Shown here: one piece after another, positions 40,401-49,950 of the stretch
How positions within the stretch are numbered: the stretch's first letter is position 1
Layout: the number at the start of each line of letters is the position of its first letter
Origin: Clostridiales bacterium
GTDB lineage: Bacteria; Bacillota; Clostridia; Christensenellales; Borkfalkiaceae
Direction of reading: 5' to 3'
DNA: 64,000 nt
NCBI GenBank assembly: GCA_022508265.1
Contig: JAFLVP010000006.1
Coordinates: 1 to 64,000, forward strand
Translations under genes and position numbers: made by a program
Notes under the pieces: model-generated
Database searches by the model: none
Told to the model about the DNA's origin: nothing
What the model saw: the letters and a program-made list of their open reading frames with translations, nothing else

Positions 40401-43400
40401 TAATCAGATACGGTGTCTGTATGCGGGACTGTTAAGAAATGCCTATAAAGTTGAATGGCGCATGTATGATGCCTACACGGGCGAGTTAATAACGAACAGT
40501 TACAAAAACAGAATAAGCAAGGCGTATTCTAACGGTGGAGCTGCCGTTCCCGGATTTGTTGAGTTGAAGCTCACGCCCGACGAACTCGGACTTGTCAACA
40601 ACGGCAAGTACCGCATGGAATTTGACTTCTATTTCAATGAAAATTCCGTATATTCCGAGGAAAATACGTTTGCTTTCAGTTTCTATCTCGACTACGATGC
40701 ACCTGTTCTTCAAGATGCTCGTATCAGATACGAAGACTATAAAGACGGTAATAAAAATAAACAGAATATTTATCTCGAACTCGATATATACGACAATCAC
40801 TACGCTCAATCGGTAATGCTTGCATACATTGATACAACGGGCGGAAGACGCGAGATGAAGCTTGCAACCGAATATTTCACTCCCGTACAAAACGCTGTTA
40901 AAAACGGAGTAACTACCGTTTCTATAGACGTCACGGATATTTGGGAACAGTACAAAAAGACTGCAGGTGGGCTCATTGTTCAAATAGATGACTATGCGCT
41001 CAATCACTCGACCTATGTGCTCGGAACTCTCAACGGTTCGAATATCGGCGAGATGGACACTGCGTTGAACGCAAACGTAACTCCCGCAACCTTCGAGCTT
41101 GCAGAGGGCGAGGACAAGATAACCGTAGGGGTGAACGAAACTCATACAGTTGCGCTTGAATATGAGGGAAATGCAAATATTTCCAACTTCGAGTGGACCG
41201 CAAACAATCCCTATGTTAAAGTTAAAAACGGCGAGATAGTGGGCGTGCGCACCACTGGCAGAACACCTGCAACCGTCATAGTCAGCAACCGCAAGGGTGT
41301 CAGTAGGACAATTCAGGTAACGGTAGTGGACAACGGCAAGACTTTGGGCTGGCCTTCGATTTCCTTCGACGTTATTAAAAACTATGCAGATGCTCTTGTC
41401 AAGGCAAGTGGCTATGTTCGGGTACATGCGGGCAAGGATATAGCGCTCTCCGTGCTTACCGACCCTTGGTACTATCCCAACGCGTTGGATTTGGTGTGGT
41501 CAACCGACAACCCGACGGTTGCCACGGTGGACCAGAGCGGAAACGTTCATACCATAACGAAAGGCAACGCAATCATCAAGGCAACGATTAAAGGTACGGC
41601 GTATTCCGCAAGTGTTTTGCTCGCCGTGCAAGATGAATTTACGATAGATAGTTTCAGTCTTACAGAATACCACGGCGACGGTGTTGTAAAGGACGGGCAG
41701 GAAGGCGTAGTCGAAATTCCCGACGGGAAGAACATTATGACGATAGGCGAGCGCGCCTTTGCCGACAATACAAAGATAACCAAAGTTATAATCCCCAAAT
41801 CGGTAACGGAAATCGGTGAATACGCATTTATTGGCTGTACAAATCTTAAAGAAGTTTGCTTTGTTAGCGATGCTGACGACGATTACACTGCCGACGGTTT
41901 CGTTTCGGCTTCGGGGTTGAAGCTCATAAGAAAATACGCGTTCAAGGGCTGCAGCTCGCTTGAAACTCTCGATTTGCGAAACTGCAAAGTCATTTCGATA
42001 GCTCACGAAGCCTTTGCCAACTGCGTAAATTTAAAACAAATTATCAAATCAACCGCTATAGGAACGGCGTACGACAGAGCGTTTATGGGCTGTAGTTCGC
42101 TTGAATCTATTGATTTGTCCGGACTTCACGTCGCAGGAAGAAACGTGTTCAGCGGCTGTACTTCGCTTACGAGTATAACAACCGATAAGTTTACGGCTAT
42201 CGGCGACAATATGTTCACTTCGCTTCATTACGTATATCAGGAAATGGATTTCGATACGGGCGATTGGAATATTAGGGTTACAGATTACGAAGCGTGCAAT
42301 AAACTTGATAATTTAGTTATAAAAGCGGATACGGTAGGCGCGAACGCGTTTGCAGGCTGTACGGGAATTACGAAAGTTGAATTTACTAACGTAATTAATG
42401 ACACGCCTGATGACTCGATCGTGTTAAAAATATCCGATAACGCGTTCAGAAACTGCACGAATCTTGCTACGGTTCAATTCAACGGAAAGGTCAAGAGTAT
42501 AGGCGCGTATGCGTTTGCAAACACGGCTATAACTTCAGTAACTCTGCCCGACGGCTTGATTTCACTCGGTGCAGGCGCGTTCGGCGGCACGAATATGCCT
42601 ACGATAGCAGGAGGAAGCGACTATCAGATAAGCGGCGACTTTATATTAAATAAAGAAGGAACTATGCTGCTCCTGTATATCGGTTCGGGCACAACCTGCG
42701 AAATTCCCGCAACCGTAACTGAGATTGCGGCAAACGCATTTGCAGAAAGCAGTATAACTTCTTTGACAATTCCTGCAACAGTTGATATAATAGGAGAAGG
42801 TGCGTTCCAAAACAGTGCACTTTCCTCGATAACCATAGAAGCAAACCTTGCGGAAATTCCCGCGTATGCTTTCTTTGGAACACATATTTCGCAAATAACG
42901 TTGCCCTCTACGGTAACTTATATCGGCGATTATGCATTTGCAAATTGCGCACTCACAACGTTCAACTTCTCTCCTGAGTTGGGCGCAGAGCTCGGAAACT
43001 ATGTATTCTACAACTGTAAGCAGCTAGTAAATATTGCTTTGGACAGTAAAATTTCCGTGCTCGGCGACGGCGTGTTTGGTGGCTGTACTGCACTTGAAAC
43101 GGTAACTCTGCCCGCGCTCGAATATCTCGGTGCATACACATTTTTCGAAACCCCTTCGCTTAAGACGGTCACGTTTGCGTCAGGTGCGAAGGTCACGGGT
43201 AATTATACCTTTGCGACTCAAAATGCGGCAGGCAGAGCAAACCTCACAGCTGTTACGCTCGGTTCGTCTCTTACGACGATAGGAGAGGGCGCGTTCTACA
43301 ACTGCGCGGCTCTTACCTCAATCAACCTCGGCGGTGCGGAAATCATAGAGGCAAGTGCGTTCTTCGGATGTACTTCTCTTGTTACCGTTACGGGGCTTGA

Positions 43401-44874
43401 AAACGTTGTATCAATCGGAGCGCTCGCGTTCTATAACTGCGGACTTGAAAATCTTAATCTTCTAAACGCAGAAAATATCGGCGACGGCGCGTTTATGATT
43501 GAAAACGAAGATAGCGCATATACAAGCGTCTCCATACCCAAGGCGGTTACGATAGGTAACTACACGTTTGCTGGCGGCGGCGAAAGCACAATAGCTCTTC
43601 CCGCAACTCTTGTAAAGATTGGCGGCGGTGCGTTTGCATCTTCCGTAAATCTGACTTCGTTCACAATCGACGCAAGCAACAAGATCTTTTTCAAGGACGC
43701 AGACGGCGTACTTTACAGATATATTACGGACAGCGTGTACGAGCTGGTTGCATATCCCGCGGGCGTTACGGCAAAGACTTTGACCGACGATTACGCTAAA
43801 AACAAGAAAACTTACGTGGTTTTGGACGGCACCATTTCGGTTGCGGCATCAGCGTTTGAGGGGCTTAAAACGGGTGCAATAGAACACATAGTTCTGCCCT
43901 ATACGCTCAAAATTATCGGTAGCAGCGCATTCTTCAACAGCGGAATAAAGGAATACCGCTTTGAAAGCATCAATGCTCCCGTACTTTTCACGGAGTATAT
44001 TGATTGGGTAAAACAGTATATAGAAGATGCTGGCGACGTTTACGTGGGTTATTTCTATGCCAATTTCGAAGATCACTTCATTAACCACAGCAGTTTCGGC
44101 GATGGATTTAACCCTGCACAGCTTACGATGTACCGTCCCGAAAACGGCGTAGGGTACGATATCCTGATTTACGCACAGTATTTTGCAAAATCCGTAACTA
44201 CGGGCATAAATATCGACGACACAACCCGTGAAGTCCGCGATTTAATTTTGACACTGCCTACGGCAAGCGAAGTCAGCGGATGGAATTCTTCCAATAAACC
44301 CAAGAGCGAAGTGGAGGAATTCTCCGAGCTTGTAAAGAGAATACGTTCTCTCTTTAACACGATAATCAGCGAGGATCAGCTTAATCTCCTCGGCGAAGAG
44401 AATATAAACCATCTCGGCGACGTCGAAGTTGCGCTCCGTGCGGTGAAAGCGGCTTACAATATTCCCGTCAGCATTACGAGTGTAACGAGAGTAGAGGGCT
44501 CATACAAGAGCGTATACTATGCGGGCGAAAAGTTCGATATGAAGGGTTTACAGGTTATCGTAACGTATGACGACTTCTCAACCGAAACAGTCGGCGCAGA
44601 TAAACTCACACTCGTAACTACAGAGCCTCTCACGGTTTACGACCGTTCGGTAATCGTTTCTTACAATGGGGTAGAGTGTTATCTCGTAGTAACCGTTAAT
44701 AAAAATGATACGACTGCTCCTGTCGGTGGTGGCGGCTCAAACAGTGGATGCAACAGCGGTTGCAATAGCGTTACGGACAATTCTGACAGTATAATAATAA
44801 CTTTTGCGGGTCTCGGTGCACTTTTGTTAGTTGCGTCGACGCTTCGTAGAAGAAAGAGGATGACAAATGACTAA
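37417..44874 (+). CDS. Giant cell-surface subtilisin-like (S8) serine protease with PA domain, Ig-like domains, BspA-type LRRs and a C-terminal TM anchor
   Basis: Catalytic motifs VAILDTGIDYTHEAF (Asp), SNHGAHVAGIVGG (His), QSGTSMASPNMAGV (Ser); PA-like RLALIERGNTTFLEKIELAFEMGAIGAIIYNN; LRR_5 repeats ~41700-43980; TM plus RRRKR C-terminus. ATG 37417 preceded by GGAAAGAGG. Confidence 0.88.
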   Translation: MNLLRKKIRRGAISFLALTMSATMCAGTVLMDFGGRKSVTALAETAENVKFTDITGQVDTSSIVESNFNSSVQRSDVATYETRTVIISLDGNSLIDDANGEYSVSEYINTPLGRQSLKRINSEQSKFLTSLSLRGIKYNLKHTYNSVINAVAIEIDTSNVAQIKKMGGVSSAVISRTYAAPKLYKENSSASSITNNTNVYATGIYDSSAVADYEWGTGAGTVVAILDTGIDYTHEAFQTMPSKLGMDKNYVESIFGSTTAFRRTVELGGTANVDDVYVSDKVPFAYDYADNDFDVYPSYSNHGAHVAGIVGGYDENGYDRKIGNDVVHYDETFKGVATEAQLVICKTFTDNLESENIGGALTEDILAALDDCVALGVDVINMSLGTTSGFTTTDDGDDEGEMMDKTYKSIQSQGISLICAASNDYSSGFGSVFGTNLASNPDSATVGSPSTFYSALSVASINGQRSPYMIAGDGTDADEFPVFYEEARDGNSVEYDFDGELFAMLDDKTQTRHTFEYVVVGKGGAQDYSTTVKNLLKDSATGKSLGRLALIERGNTTFLEKIELAFEMGAIGAIIYNNVSGTIRMSLGDIEQSRRIPAVSITQDAGNELVSRAQSGTGRRLGKITLDLSLNAGPFMSDFSSWGTTPNLKIKPEITAHGGEIISTVPGGYDAQSGTSMASPNMAGVTALVRNYVKTQLLPADATPVQVTQLTNQLLLSTATTVVDPYGLLYSPRKQGAGLASLDNIVKTKAYLYTDSGCGEYWYNELDGRPKVELGADKNKVGEYTFSFKIKNFGDSPLTFSLDTTFMTESLSSDKLAVAEKAYLLKDIAPQYSVSGASFAGGEITVAGGQDAKITVTVKLSDAEKKYIEQSFKNGMFVEGFVSLKGSGEQCDLSIPFLAFYGDWDNLPMLDYDCFDIAESQRDKSVEEKDKLNPTVFATQAYASYGGNKYVIPIGNYVYIQDELEDQIYTTEDHGAISRFDEIVSEEGIGNYYTANQIRCLYAGLLRNAYKVEWRMYDAYTGELITNSYKNRISKAYSNGGAAVPGFVELKLTPDELGLVNNGKYRMEFDFYFNENSVYSEENTFAFSFYLDYDAPVLQDARIRYEDYKDGNKNKQNIYLELDIYDNHYAQSVMLAYIDTTGGRREMKLATEYFTPVQNAVKNGVTTVSIDVTDIWEQYKKTAGGLIVQIDDYALNHSTYVLGTLNGSNIGEMDTALNANVTPATFELAEGEDKITVGVNETHTVALEYEGNANISNFEWTANNPYVKVKNGEIVGVRTTGRTPATVIVSNRKGVSRTIQVTVVDNGKTLGWPSISFDVIKNYADALVKASGYVRVHAGKDIALSVLTDPWYYPNALDLVWSTDNPTVATVDQSGNVHTITKGNAIIKATIKGTAYSASVLLAVQDEFTIDSFSLTEYHGDGVVKDGQEGVVEIPDGKNIMTIGERAFADNTKITKVIIPKSVTEIGEYAFIGCTNLKEVCFVSDADDDYTADGFVSASGLKLIRKYAFKGCSSLETLDLRNCKVISIAHEAFANCVNLKQIIKSTAIGTAYDRAFMGCSSLESIDLSGLHVAGRNVFSGCTSLTSITTDKFTAIGDNMFTSLHYVYQEMDFDTGDWNIRVTDYEACNKLDNLVIKADTVGANAFAGCTGITKVEFTNVINDTPDDSIVLKISDNAFRNCTNLATVQFNGKVKSIGAYAFANTAITSVTLPDGLISLGAGAFGGTNMPTIAGGSDYQISGDFILNKEGTMLLLYIGSGTTCEIPATVTEIAANAFAESSITSLTIPATVDIIGEGAFQNSALSSITIEANLAEIPAYAFFGTHISQITLPSTVTYIGDYAFANCALTTFNFSPELGAELGNYVFYNCKQLVNIALDSKISVLGDGVFGGCTALETVTLPALEYLGAYTFFETPSLKTVTFASGAKVTGNYTFATQNAAGRANLTAVTLGSSLTTIGEGAFYNCAALTSINLGGAEIIEASAFFGCTSLVTVTGLENVVSIGALAFYNCGLENLNLLNAENIGDGAFMIENEDSAYTSVSIPKAVTIGNYTFAGGGESTIALPATLVKIGGGAFASSVNLTSFTIDASNKIFFKDADGVLYRYITDSVYELVAYPAGVTAKTLTDDYAKNKKTYVVLDGTISVAASAFEGLKTGAIEHIVLPYTLKIIGSSAFFNSGIKEYRFESINAPVLFTEYIDWVKQYIEDAGDVYVGYFYANFEDHFINHSSFGDGFNPAQLTMYRPENGVGYDILIYAQYFAKSVTTGINIDDTTREVRDLILTLPTASEVSGWNSSNKPKSEVEEFSELVKRIRSLFNTIISEDQLNLLGEENINHLGDVEVALRAVKAAYNIPVSITSVTRVEGSYKSVYYAGEKFDMKGLQVIVTYDDFSTETVGADKLTLVTTEPLTVYDRSVIVSYNGVECYLVVTVNKNDTTAPVGGGGSNSGCNSGCNSVTDNSDSIIITFAGLGALLLVASTLRRRKRMTND

Positions 44875-46294
44875 AAAATTAAGGCTCGTTTTAATAGCGG
44901 TTTTTGCGTTCATAGCATGCGCATGTCTTTTTGCGGGTTGTACTCTCAAGCCGTCCTTAAAAGATGTTTTGGATGACTTGGATAGTAAAGGCGCAGTAGT
45001 TGCCGTGACTTATTTTGCAAACGACGGCAATTTCAACGATAAATCCGATAAGGACAAAACAGACAGCGACAAAGACGGCGAGGAAGGCGATGAGAACTCG
45101 GATAGTCAAAGTAGCTCAAGTAGCAACGCTCCAAAAAACAACAACGGCAAAGTAAGAACTATACATTACAAAGTCGGCAGTAAAGCTATATGTATCGACT
45201 CTCAAGATAATTCAAGTTTTGAGTCGGGTTCTATAACTGTAGCTGCTACGGATTCAAGCAGATACGAGCTTGCCGGTTGGTATGTAGCTGAAGTTGACAG
45301 CAACGGCAATCCTTTATACGAGGACGGGACCCCCTATGAGTTCAGCTACGATACGCAATATTTTGACTCATCTAAAAAGATAAAACACACGGGCGAGCTG
45401 TTTGATTTTTCAACCGCTCTTGAAAAAGGCAGGCACTATTACTTGGTTGCCGAGTGGAGAAAAATTCAGACAGTGCAAGTGCTTCTTGCCGGCGAGGCGT
45501 CTTCAATTACGGTTGCAGGCAAAACTTATAACAAGGGTGATTTGCTGAACGATATAGCATTCCAATCTAACGGAATGATTCCCAAGCCCAACAACCCGCT
45601 AACAGGAACTGTTACGAACGCAACTTTTATTGAATTCTATTCGGATGAAGACTGCACTCAACTGTTCGAAGGCTGGCCAATACAGTTTGCCGACCACAAG
45701 GATGACGACCCTGAAAATCCCTTTACAATATATGCAAAATATATAGAGGGCATTTGGACGGTCGTTAAGAACGCAGGCGATGTAAGCAGCATGTTCAGAA
45801 ATGCAGATACGTACACAAACCAATATTATATCTTGAACGATATTGACTGTAATGGAAGAGCAATTGATGCCTTTACGGGCGATAACGGTTTCGCTTGTAC
45901 AATCCGAGGAAACAGTTGCACAATAAGCAATTTAAAAGTAAGCGGATCGTACAGAGGAAATCAGTTAAGTATTTCGTTCTTTGGTGCGATAAAAAGCTCT
46001 GCCAAAATCAGTGGGCTTACTTTTGAAAACGTTACGCAAGTATACACAGTAAATGCAAATACAACTATAAATCCTGGCATCTTTTTTGCTTTCTCGTCTA
46101 TTGATGAGGGTGCCAATATAGATGGCGTTGTATTATCCGGTAGTATGGAAGTAACAATCAACGCGTCCAATGGATATGTCAAAAATTTAGCCGGCGGTGC
46201 GACCAATAACTGGAAATTCGGCGGCTACACGGACGACAGCGAATATTCCGGTGGAATAACAGTAACGAGCAATTCGTCTTTGACGATAAAATAA
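44867..46294 (+). CDS. Lipoprotein with charged low-complexity linker and GLUG-like module
   Basis: Lipobox LFAGC; DKSDKDKTDSDKDGEEGDENSDSQSSSSSN; YYILNDIDCNGRAIDAF...IRGNSCTISNLKVSGSY. Confidence 0.65.
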   Translation: MTKKLRLVLIAVFAFIACACLFAGCTLKPSLKDVLDDLDSKGAVVAVTYFANDGNFNDKSDKDKTDSDKDGEEGDENSDSQSSSSSNAPKNNNGKVRTIHYKVGSKAICIDSQDNSSFESGSITVAATDSSRYELAGWYVAEVDSNGNPLYEDGTPYEFSYDTQYFDSSKKIKHTGELFDFSTALEKGRHYYLVAEWRKIQTVQVLLAGEASSITVAGKTYNKGDLLNDIAFQSNGMIPKPNNPLTGTVTNATFIEFYSDEDCTQLFEGWPIQFADHKDDDPENPFTIYAKYIEGIWTVVKNAGDVSSMFRNADTYTNQYYILNDIDCNGRAIDAFTGDNGFACTIRGNSCTISNLKVSGSYRGNQLSISFFGAIKSSAKISGLTFENVTQVYTVNANTTINPGIFFAFSSIDEGANIDGVVLSGSMEVTINASNGYVKNLAGGATNNWKFGGYTDDSEYSGGITVTSNSSLTIK

Positions 46295-46326
46295 GTTGAT
46301 TAACCGATTAAAACGGAGGATATAAA

Positions 46327-48912
46327 ATGAATAAAAAATTAGGTAAAATTTTAAGTTGCGGAGTATGCCTTACTATGGCTGCCGTATTTACGGCAGGCTG
46401 TACGCCTGGCGCAACAACCGGCACGGGTGCAAACCCCGAAACCCGCCCTTTTGTTATGGCAATAGGCGCAACCGACGGTAACTTCAGCCCGTTCTTCGCT
46501 ACGGCGCAGTACGATACGCAGGTAACGGAGCTTACTCAAATAAGCATGCTTAATGCAGACGCGAAAGGTAATATTGCCTACGGAGAAAACGAACCCACCG
46601 TTGTTCTCGATATGAAAGAAACTTTGTACGAGGATAAAGAGGGCACCATAGTATCCACTTCAGGCAGTATGAACGGTAAGAGCGTTTACCAATTTGTAAT
46701 CAAAAACGGTATTAAATTCTCTAACGGTTCCTACCTTACTATTAAGGACGTGCTTTTCAATCTCTACGTTTATCTCGACCCCGTATACTTCGGTTCGTCC
46801 ACCATTTATTCAACCGACATCATAGGTCTTGCCGCATACAGGAATCAAGACCCTACGGCGGACGCAGACAGCGATATCTCCGGTACGTTTGATGCCGATG
46901 CTCAGACGCGAATAAATCAGCTTATGGAGTATCTTGAGGACGGCACTATTATGGGTACTACTGAGGCGCAGCTCAAAGAAGACATAGAGCTTTTAAAGAA
47001 GCTCTATCGCGAAGAAGTTGAAAGTGACTGGACCTCCGTCTACGGCACGCTTGATTCATATACAAAAGAATACAGATTTACGAAAAACTGGGAAATTTAT
47101 TATTTCAATGAAGGCTTGATTTCTGTTCTTTACGACCTTACTGAGAGCGGTAACCGCGTTGAAAGAAAGGATGCTGACGGAAAATATCTTACGAGCCTCG
47201 ACGAAAAGGACGAAAGCGGTAATGATAAAACCGATTTCCGCGAGGAGATGGAAGCAGCTTTAAATGACGAAAGCAAGATATCCGCAGCAATGACAAAATA
47301 CGATTGTACCCGTGAGGAGGCTTTGGGATACGTAGAGCGTGATACCGCAATAGACAGAGTTTACAGCACCAAAACGGCAAGCAATCTTACCCTTCTTTCA
47401 ATACTTACTGAGGGCTGGGCATCTGCAAGTAATCTTCGCGATAAATTTGCAAAAGAGGCTATGTCCGATTACTTTGAGAACAACCGTAAGGATGACGGCT
47501 CGCTCGTAGTTCCCAACATTTCGGGTATAACCACATATAAAACTTCGAACTTCAACGGTAAAAATCTCGGAGAAACTCACGATGTTTTGCAAGTGGAAAT
47601 AAACGGTGTAGACCCCAAGGCTATTTGGAATATGGCTTTCCAGGTTGCCCCCGCATACTATTATTCAGGCGTATTCAACAATGTTGATTACAGAAATATA
47701 GATATTGCACAAAATCAGTTTGGCGTATGCTTCGGAAACTCTACGTTCTTTGATACCATTCTCGGAAGTACCGACAAGAGTAAATTGCCCGTAGGTGCAG
47801 GCGCTTACAAAGCATCGACCAAAAACGGCGGAGATGCTCCTAACGGTGACGTTTTCCACAATAATAAAGTTTCCTATTACGTTCGTAACGATTATTTTGA
47901 AACGGTAGGTAAAGGTATTTCAAACGCTAAAATAAAATATGTGCGCTATAGAGAAGTAGAGGACGCCAGCCTTGTTCAGGTTTTAAAAACAGGCGAAGTT
48001 GACTACGGTGAACCTAACTGTACGCCCGAAAACATTGCAGCTTTGCCCGGCGGCGCAGTTACTCTCGGCTATCAAACGCCCAAGTCCTCAGGCTACGGCT
48101 ACGTAGGTATTAACCCCAAATATATTCCTGATATCAACGTTCGTAGGGCAATAATCAGAGCTATGAATATCGGAACGACCATCAGATTCTACACCGAAGA
48201 ATATGCGGAAGAGTTACACAGACCTATGTCCACCGCAAATTGGGTGTATGACTATATCAAAAATGACGGAGCTTATTACAATTACGAATCCGATCCTGCA
48301 AAAATCAAAGCATCACTTAAGGGTTGGGATTTTAGCAGCGGTGTAGGTAAAAAGGATGGATATACTTTAAAATATACCTTTACAATCGCGGGCGGAACAA
48401 CCGATCACCCCGCATATGCTATGTTCAACGATGCAGCTAAAATTTTAAACAACGCAGGCTTTGACATTTCTGTTACGACCGATAATAACGCATTAAAGAG
48501 TCTTGCAACGGGTTCGCTTGCAGTATGGGCTGCGGCTTACACCTCACCCATTGACCCCGATCTCTATCAGCTGTATCATAAAGACAGTAAGGCAACGAAC
48601 GTAAAGAACTGGGGCTACGACGTTATCAAGCAGAACACCAATAACCTTTACACATACGAGAAAGGTGTTCTTGAGGACTTGAGCGACCTCATTATCGAGG
48701 CAAGACAGACTACGTCACAGATGGAACGCGGAGCTAAATATAAGGATGCGCTTGACCTTATTATGGAGCTTGCAATTCAGCTTCCTACCTATCAGAGAAA
48801 CGACCTCGTAGTTTACAACAGAATACTCCTTGACGGCAACACGCTCAATAAGAGTGCAAGCGCATACGCGGGCGTTCTCAACAGAATTTGGGAAGTAAAT
48901 TACAGTAAATAA
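46327..48912 (+). CDS. oppA: ABC transporter oligopeptide-binding lipoprotein (SBP family 5), unusually long
   Basis: Lipobox FTAGC; FVIKNGIKFSNGSYLTIKDVLFNLYVYLDP, INPKYIPDINVRRAIIRAMN; followed by OppBCDF-type genes. Confidence 0.88.
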   Translation: MNKKLGKILSCGVCLTMAAVFTAGCTPGATTGTGANPETRPFVMAIGATDGNFSPFFATAQYDTQVTELTQISMLNADAKGNIAYGENEPTVVLDMKETLYEDKEGTIVSTSGSMNGKSVYQFVIKNGIKFSNGSYLTIKDVLFNLYVYLDPVYFGSSTIYSTDIIGLAAYRNQDPTADADSDISGTFDADAQTRINQLMEYLEDGTIMGTTEAQLKEDIELLKKLYREEVESDWTSVYGTLDSYTKEYRFTKNWEIYYFNEGLISVLYDLTESGNRVERKDADGKYLTSLDEKDESGNDKTDFREEMEAALNDESKISAAMTKYDCTREEALGYVERDTAIDRVYSTKTASNLTLLSILTEGWASASNLRDKFAKEAMSDYFENNRKDDGSLVVPNISGITTYKTSNFNGKNLGETHDVLQVEINGVDPKAIWNMAFQVAPAYYYSGVFNNVDYRNIDIAQNQFGVCFGNSTFFDTILGSTDKSKLPVGAGAYKASTKNGGDAPNGDVFHNNKVSYYVRNDYFETVGKGISNAKIKYVRYREVEDASLVQVLKTGEVDYGEPNCTPENIAALPGGAVTLGYQTPKSSGYGYVGINPKYIPDINVRRAIIRAMNIGTTIRFYTEEYAEELHRPMSTANWVYDYIKNDGAYYNYESDPAKIKASLKGWDFSSGVGKKDGYTLKYTFTIAGGTTDHPAYAMFNDAAKILNNAGFDISVTTDNNALKSLATGSLAVWAAAYTSPIDPDLYQLYHKDSKATNVKNWGYDVIKQNTNNLYTYEKGVLEDLSDLIIEARQTTSQMERGAKYKDALDLIMELAIQLPTYQRNDLVVYNRILLDGNTLNKSASAYAGVLNRIWEVNYSK

Positions 48913-48942
48913 TACAAATCTTTTAAGAGAGTTCAACAAATA

Positions 48943-49941
48943 ATGGTTAAATATGTAATTAAACGGCTCTTGCTTGCGGCATTTATTCTTTTGATAGTAT
49001 CAATATTTCTTTACTTTCTTGTAAGAATGATGCCGCTCGACGCAATAACAAAAAAATATTTGGAAACGCACACCGGTGATAAGGAGCTCAATGAAGCAGA
49101 GTTGCAGGAAATACTTGCGCGTTATAACCTTGCGGATAGCAGCTTTGGCGGTATCGTAAACGGCTGGTGGCAGTGGATAAAAAATTTCTTTTCCGGCGAT
49201 ATGGGTACGTCCTTTGAACAGAACCGTCCGGTTGGGGATATAATCAAAGAAAATATGGGAATTTCCTTCTCAATCTCTTTGATATCCCTTATTTTGGAGG
49301 TGGTCATTGCAATTCCTCTCGGAATTAAGTGCGCTTGCAACCAGTACGGCAAGTTGGACTATGCTGCAACTGTGCTTACAATGATTGGCATATCTTTCCC
49401 GACTTTCTTCTTTGGTAATTTGATTATCAAATTCTTTGCCGTCGATTTAGGCTGGTTCCCTGCAAACAATATAAACAGTAACCTCCTTACAACGGCAACA
49501 GACTGGGAAAGATTTGTTGATACGCTTTGGCATATGGTCTTGCCTCTATTCGTACTGACAGTGCTATCCATAGGCTCGCTTATGAGATATACGAGAACGA
49601 ATACGTTGGAAGTACTCAACGCCGACTACATAAGAACAGCGCGTGCTAAAGGTCTTTCAGAGGGAAAGGTCGTGTATAAGCACGTATTCAGAAACACTAT
49701 GATTCCCCTTGTAACGGTGTTGGCAAGTACGCTTCCGGGCCTTTTCGGAGGTGCTATGATTACCGAAACGGTCTTCGGCATCCCCGGTATAGGTAAGGTT
49801 GCTTACGATTTGATGTACAATGGCGACATACCCTTTATAATGGCGTATAATATGTTTATTGCCGTTTTAACTGTCATAGGTATTTTGCTTGCCGATATTA
49901 TGTATGCGGTTGTTGACCCTCGAGTCAAGATCGGCAAATAA
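48943..49941 (+). CDS. oppB: Oligopeptide ABC transporter permease, OppB/DppB type
   Basis: YVIKRLLLAAFILLIVSIFLYFLVRMMPLD, GMGTSF-like GDMGTSF, EAA loop DYIRTARAKGLSEGKVVYKHVFRNTMIPL. Confidence 0.93.
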   Translation: MVKYVIKRLLLAAFILLIVSIFLYFLVRMMPLDAITKKYLETHTGDKELNEAELQEILARYNLADSSFGGIVNGWWQWIKNFFSGDMGTSFEQNRPVGDIIKENMGISFSISLISLILEVVIAIPLGIKCACNQYGKLDYAATVLTMIGISFPTFFFGNLIIKFFAVDLGWFPANNINSNLLTTATDWERFVDTLWHMVLPLFVLTVLSIGSLMRYTRTNTLEVLNADYIRTARAKGLSEGKVVYKHVFRNTMIPLVTVLASTLPGLFGGAMITETVFGIPGIGKVAYDLMYNGDIPFIMAYNMFIAVLTVIGILLADIMYAVVDPRVKIGK

Positions 49942-49950
49942 GGAGTAGAT

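Noticed and set aside
40486-41427. 313-aa minus-strand ORF opposite the S8 protease
   Set aside because: Large but antisense to a well-supported CDS; no recognisable motif or RBS.
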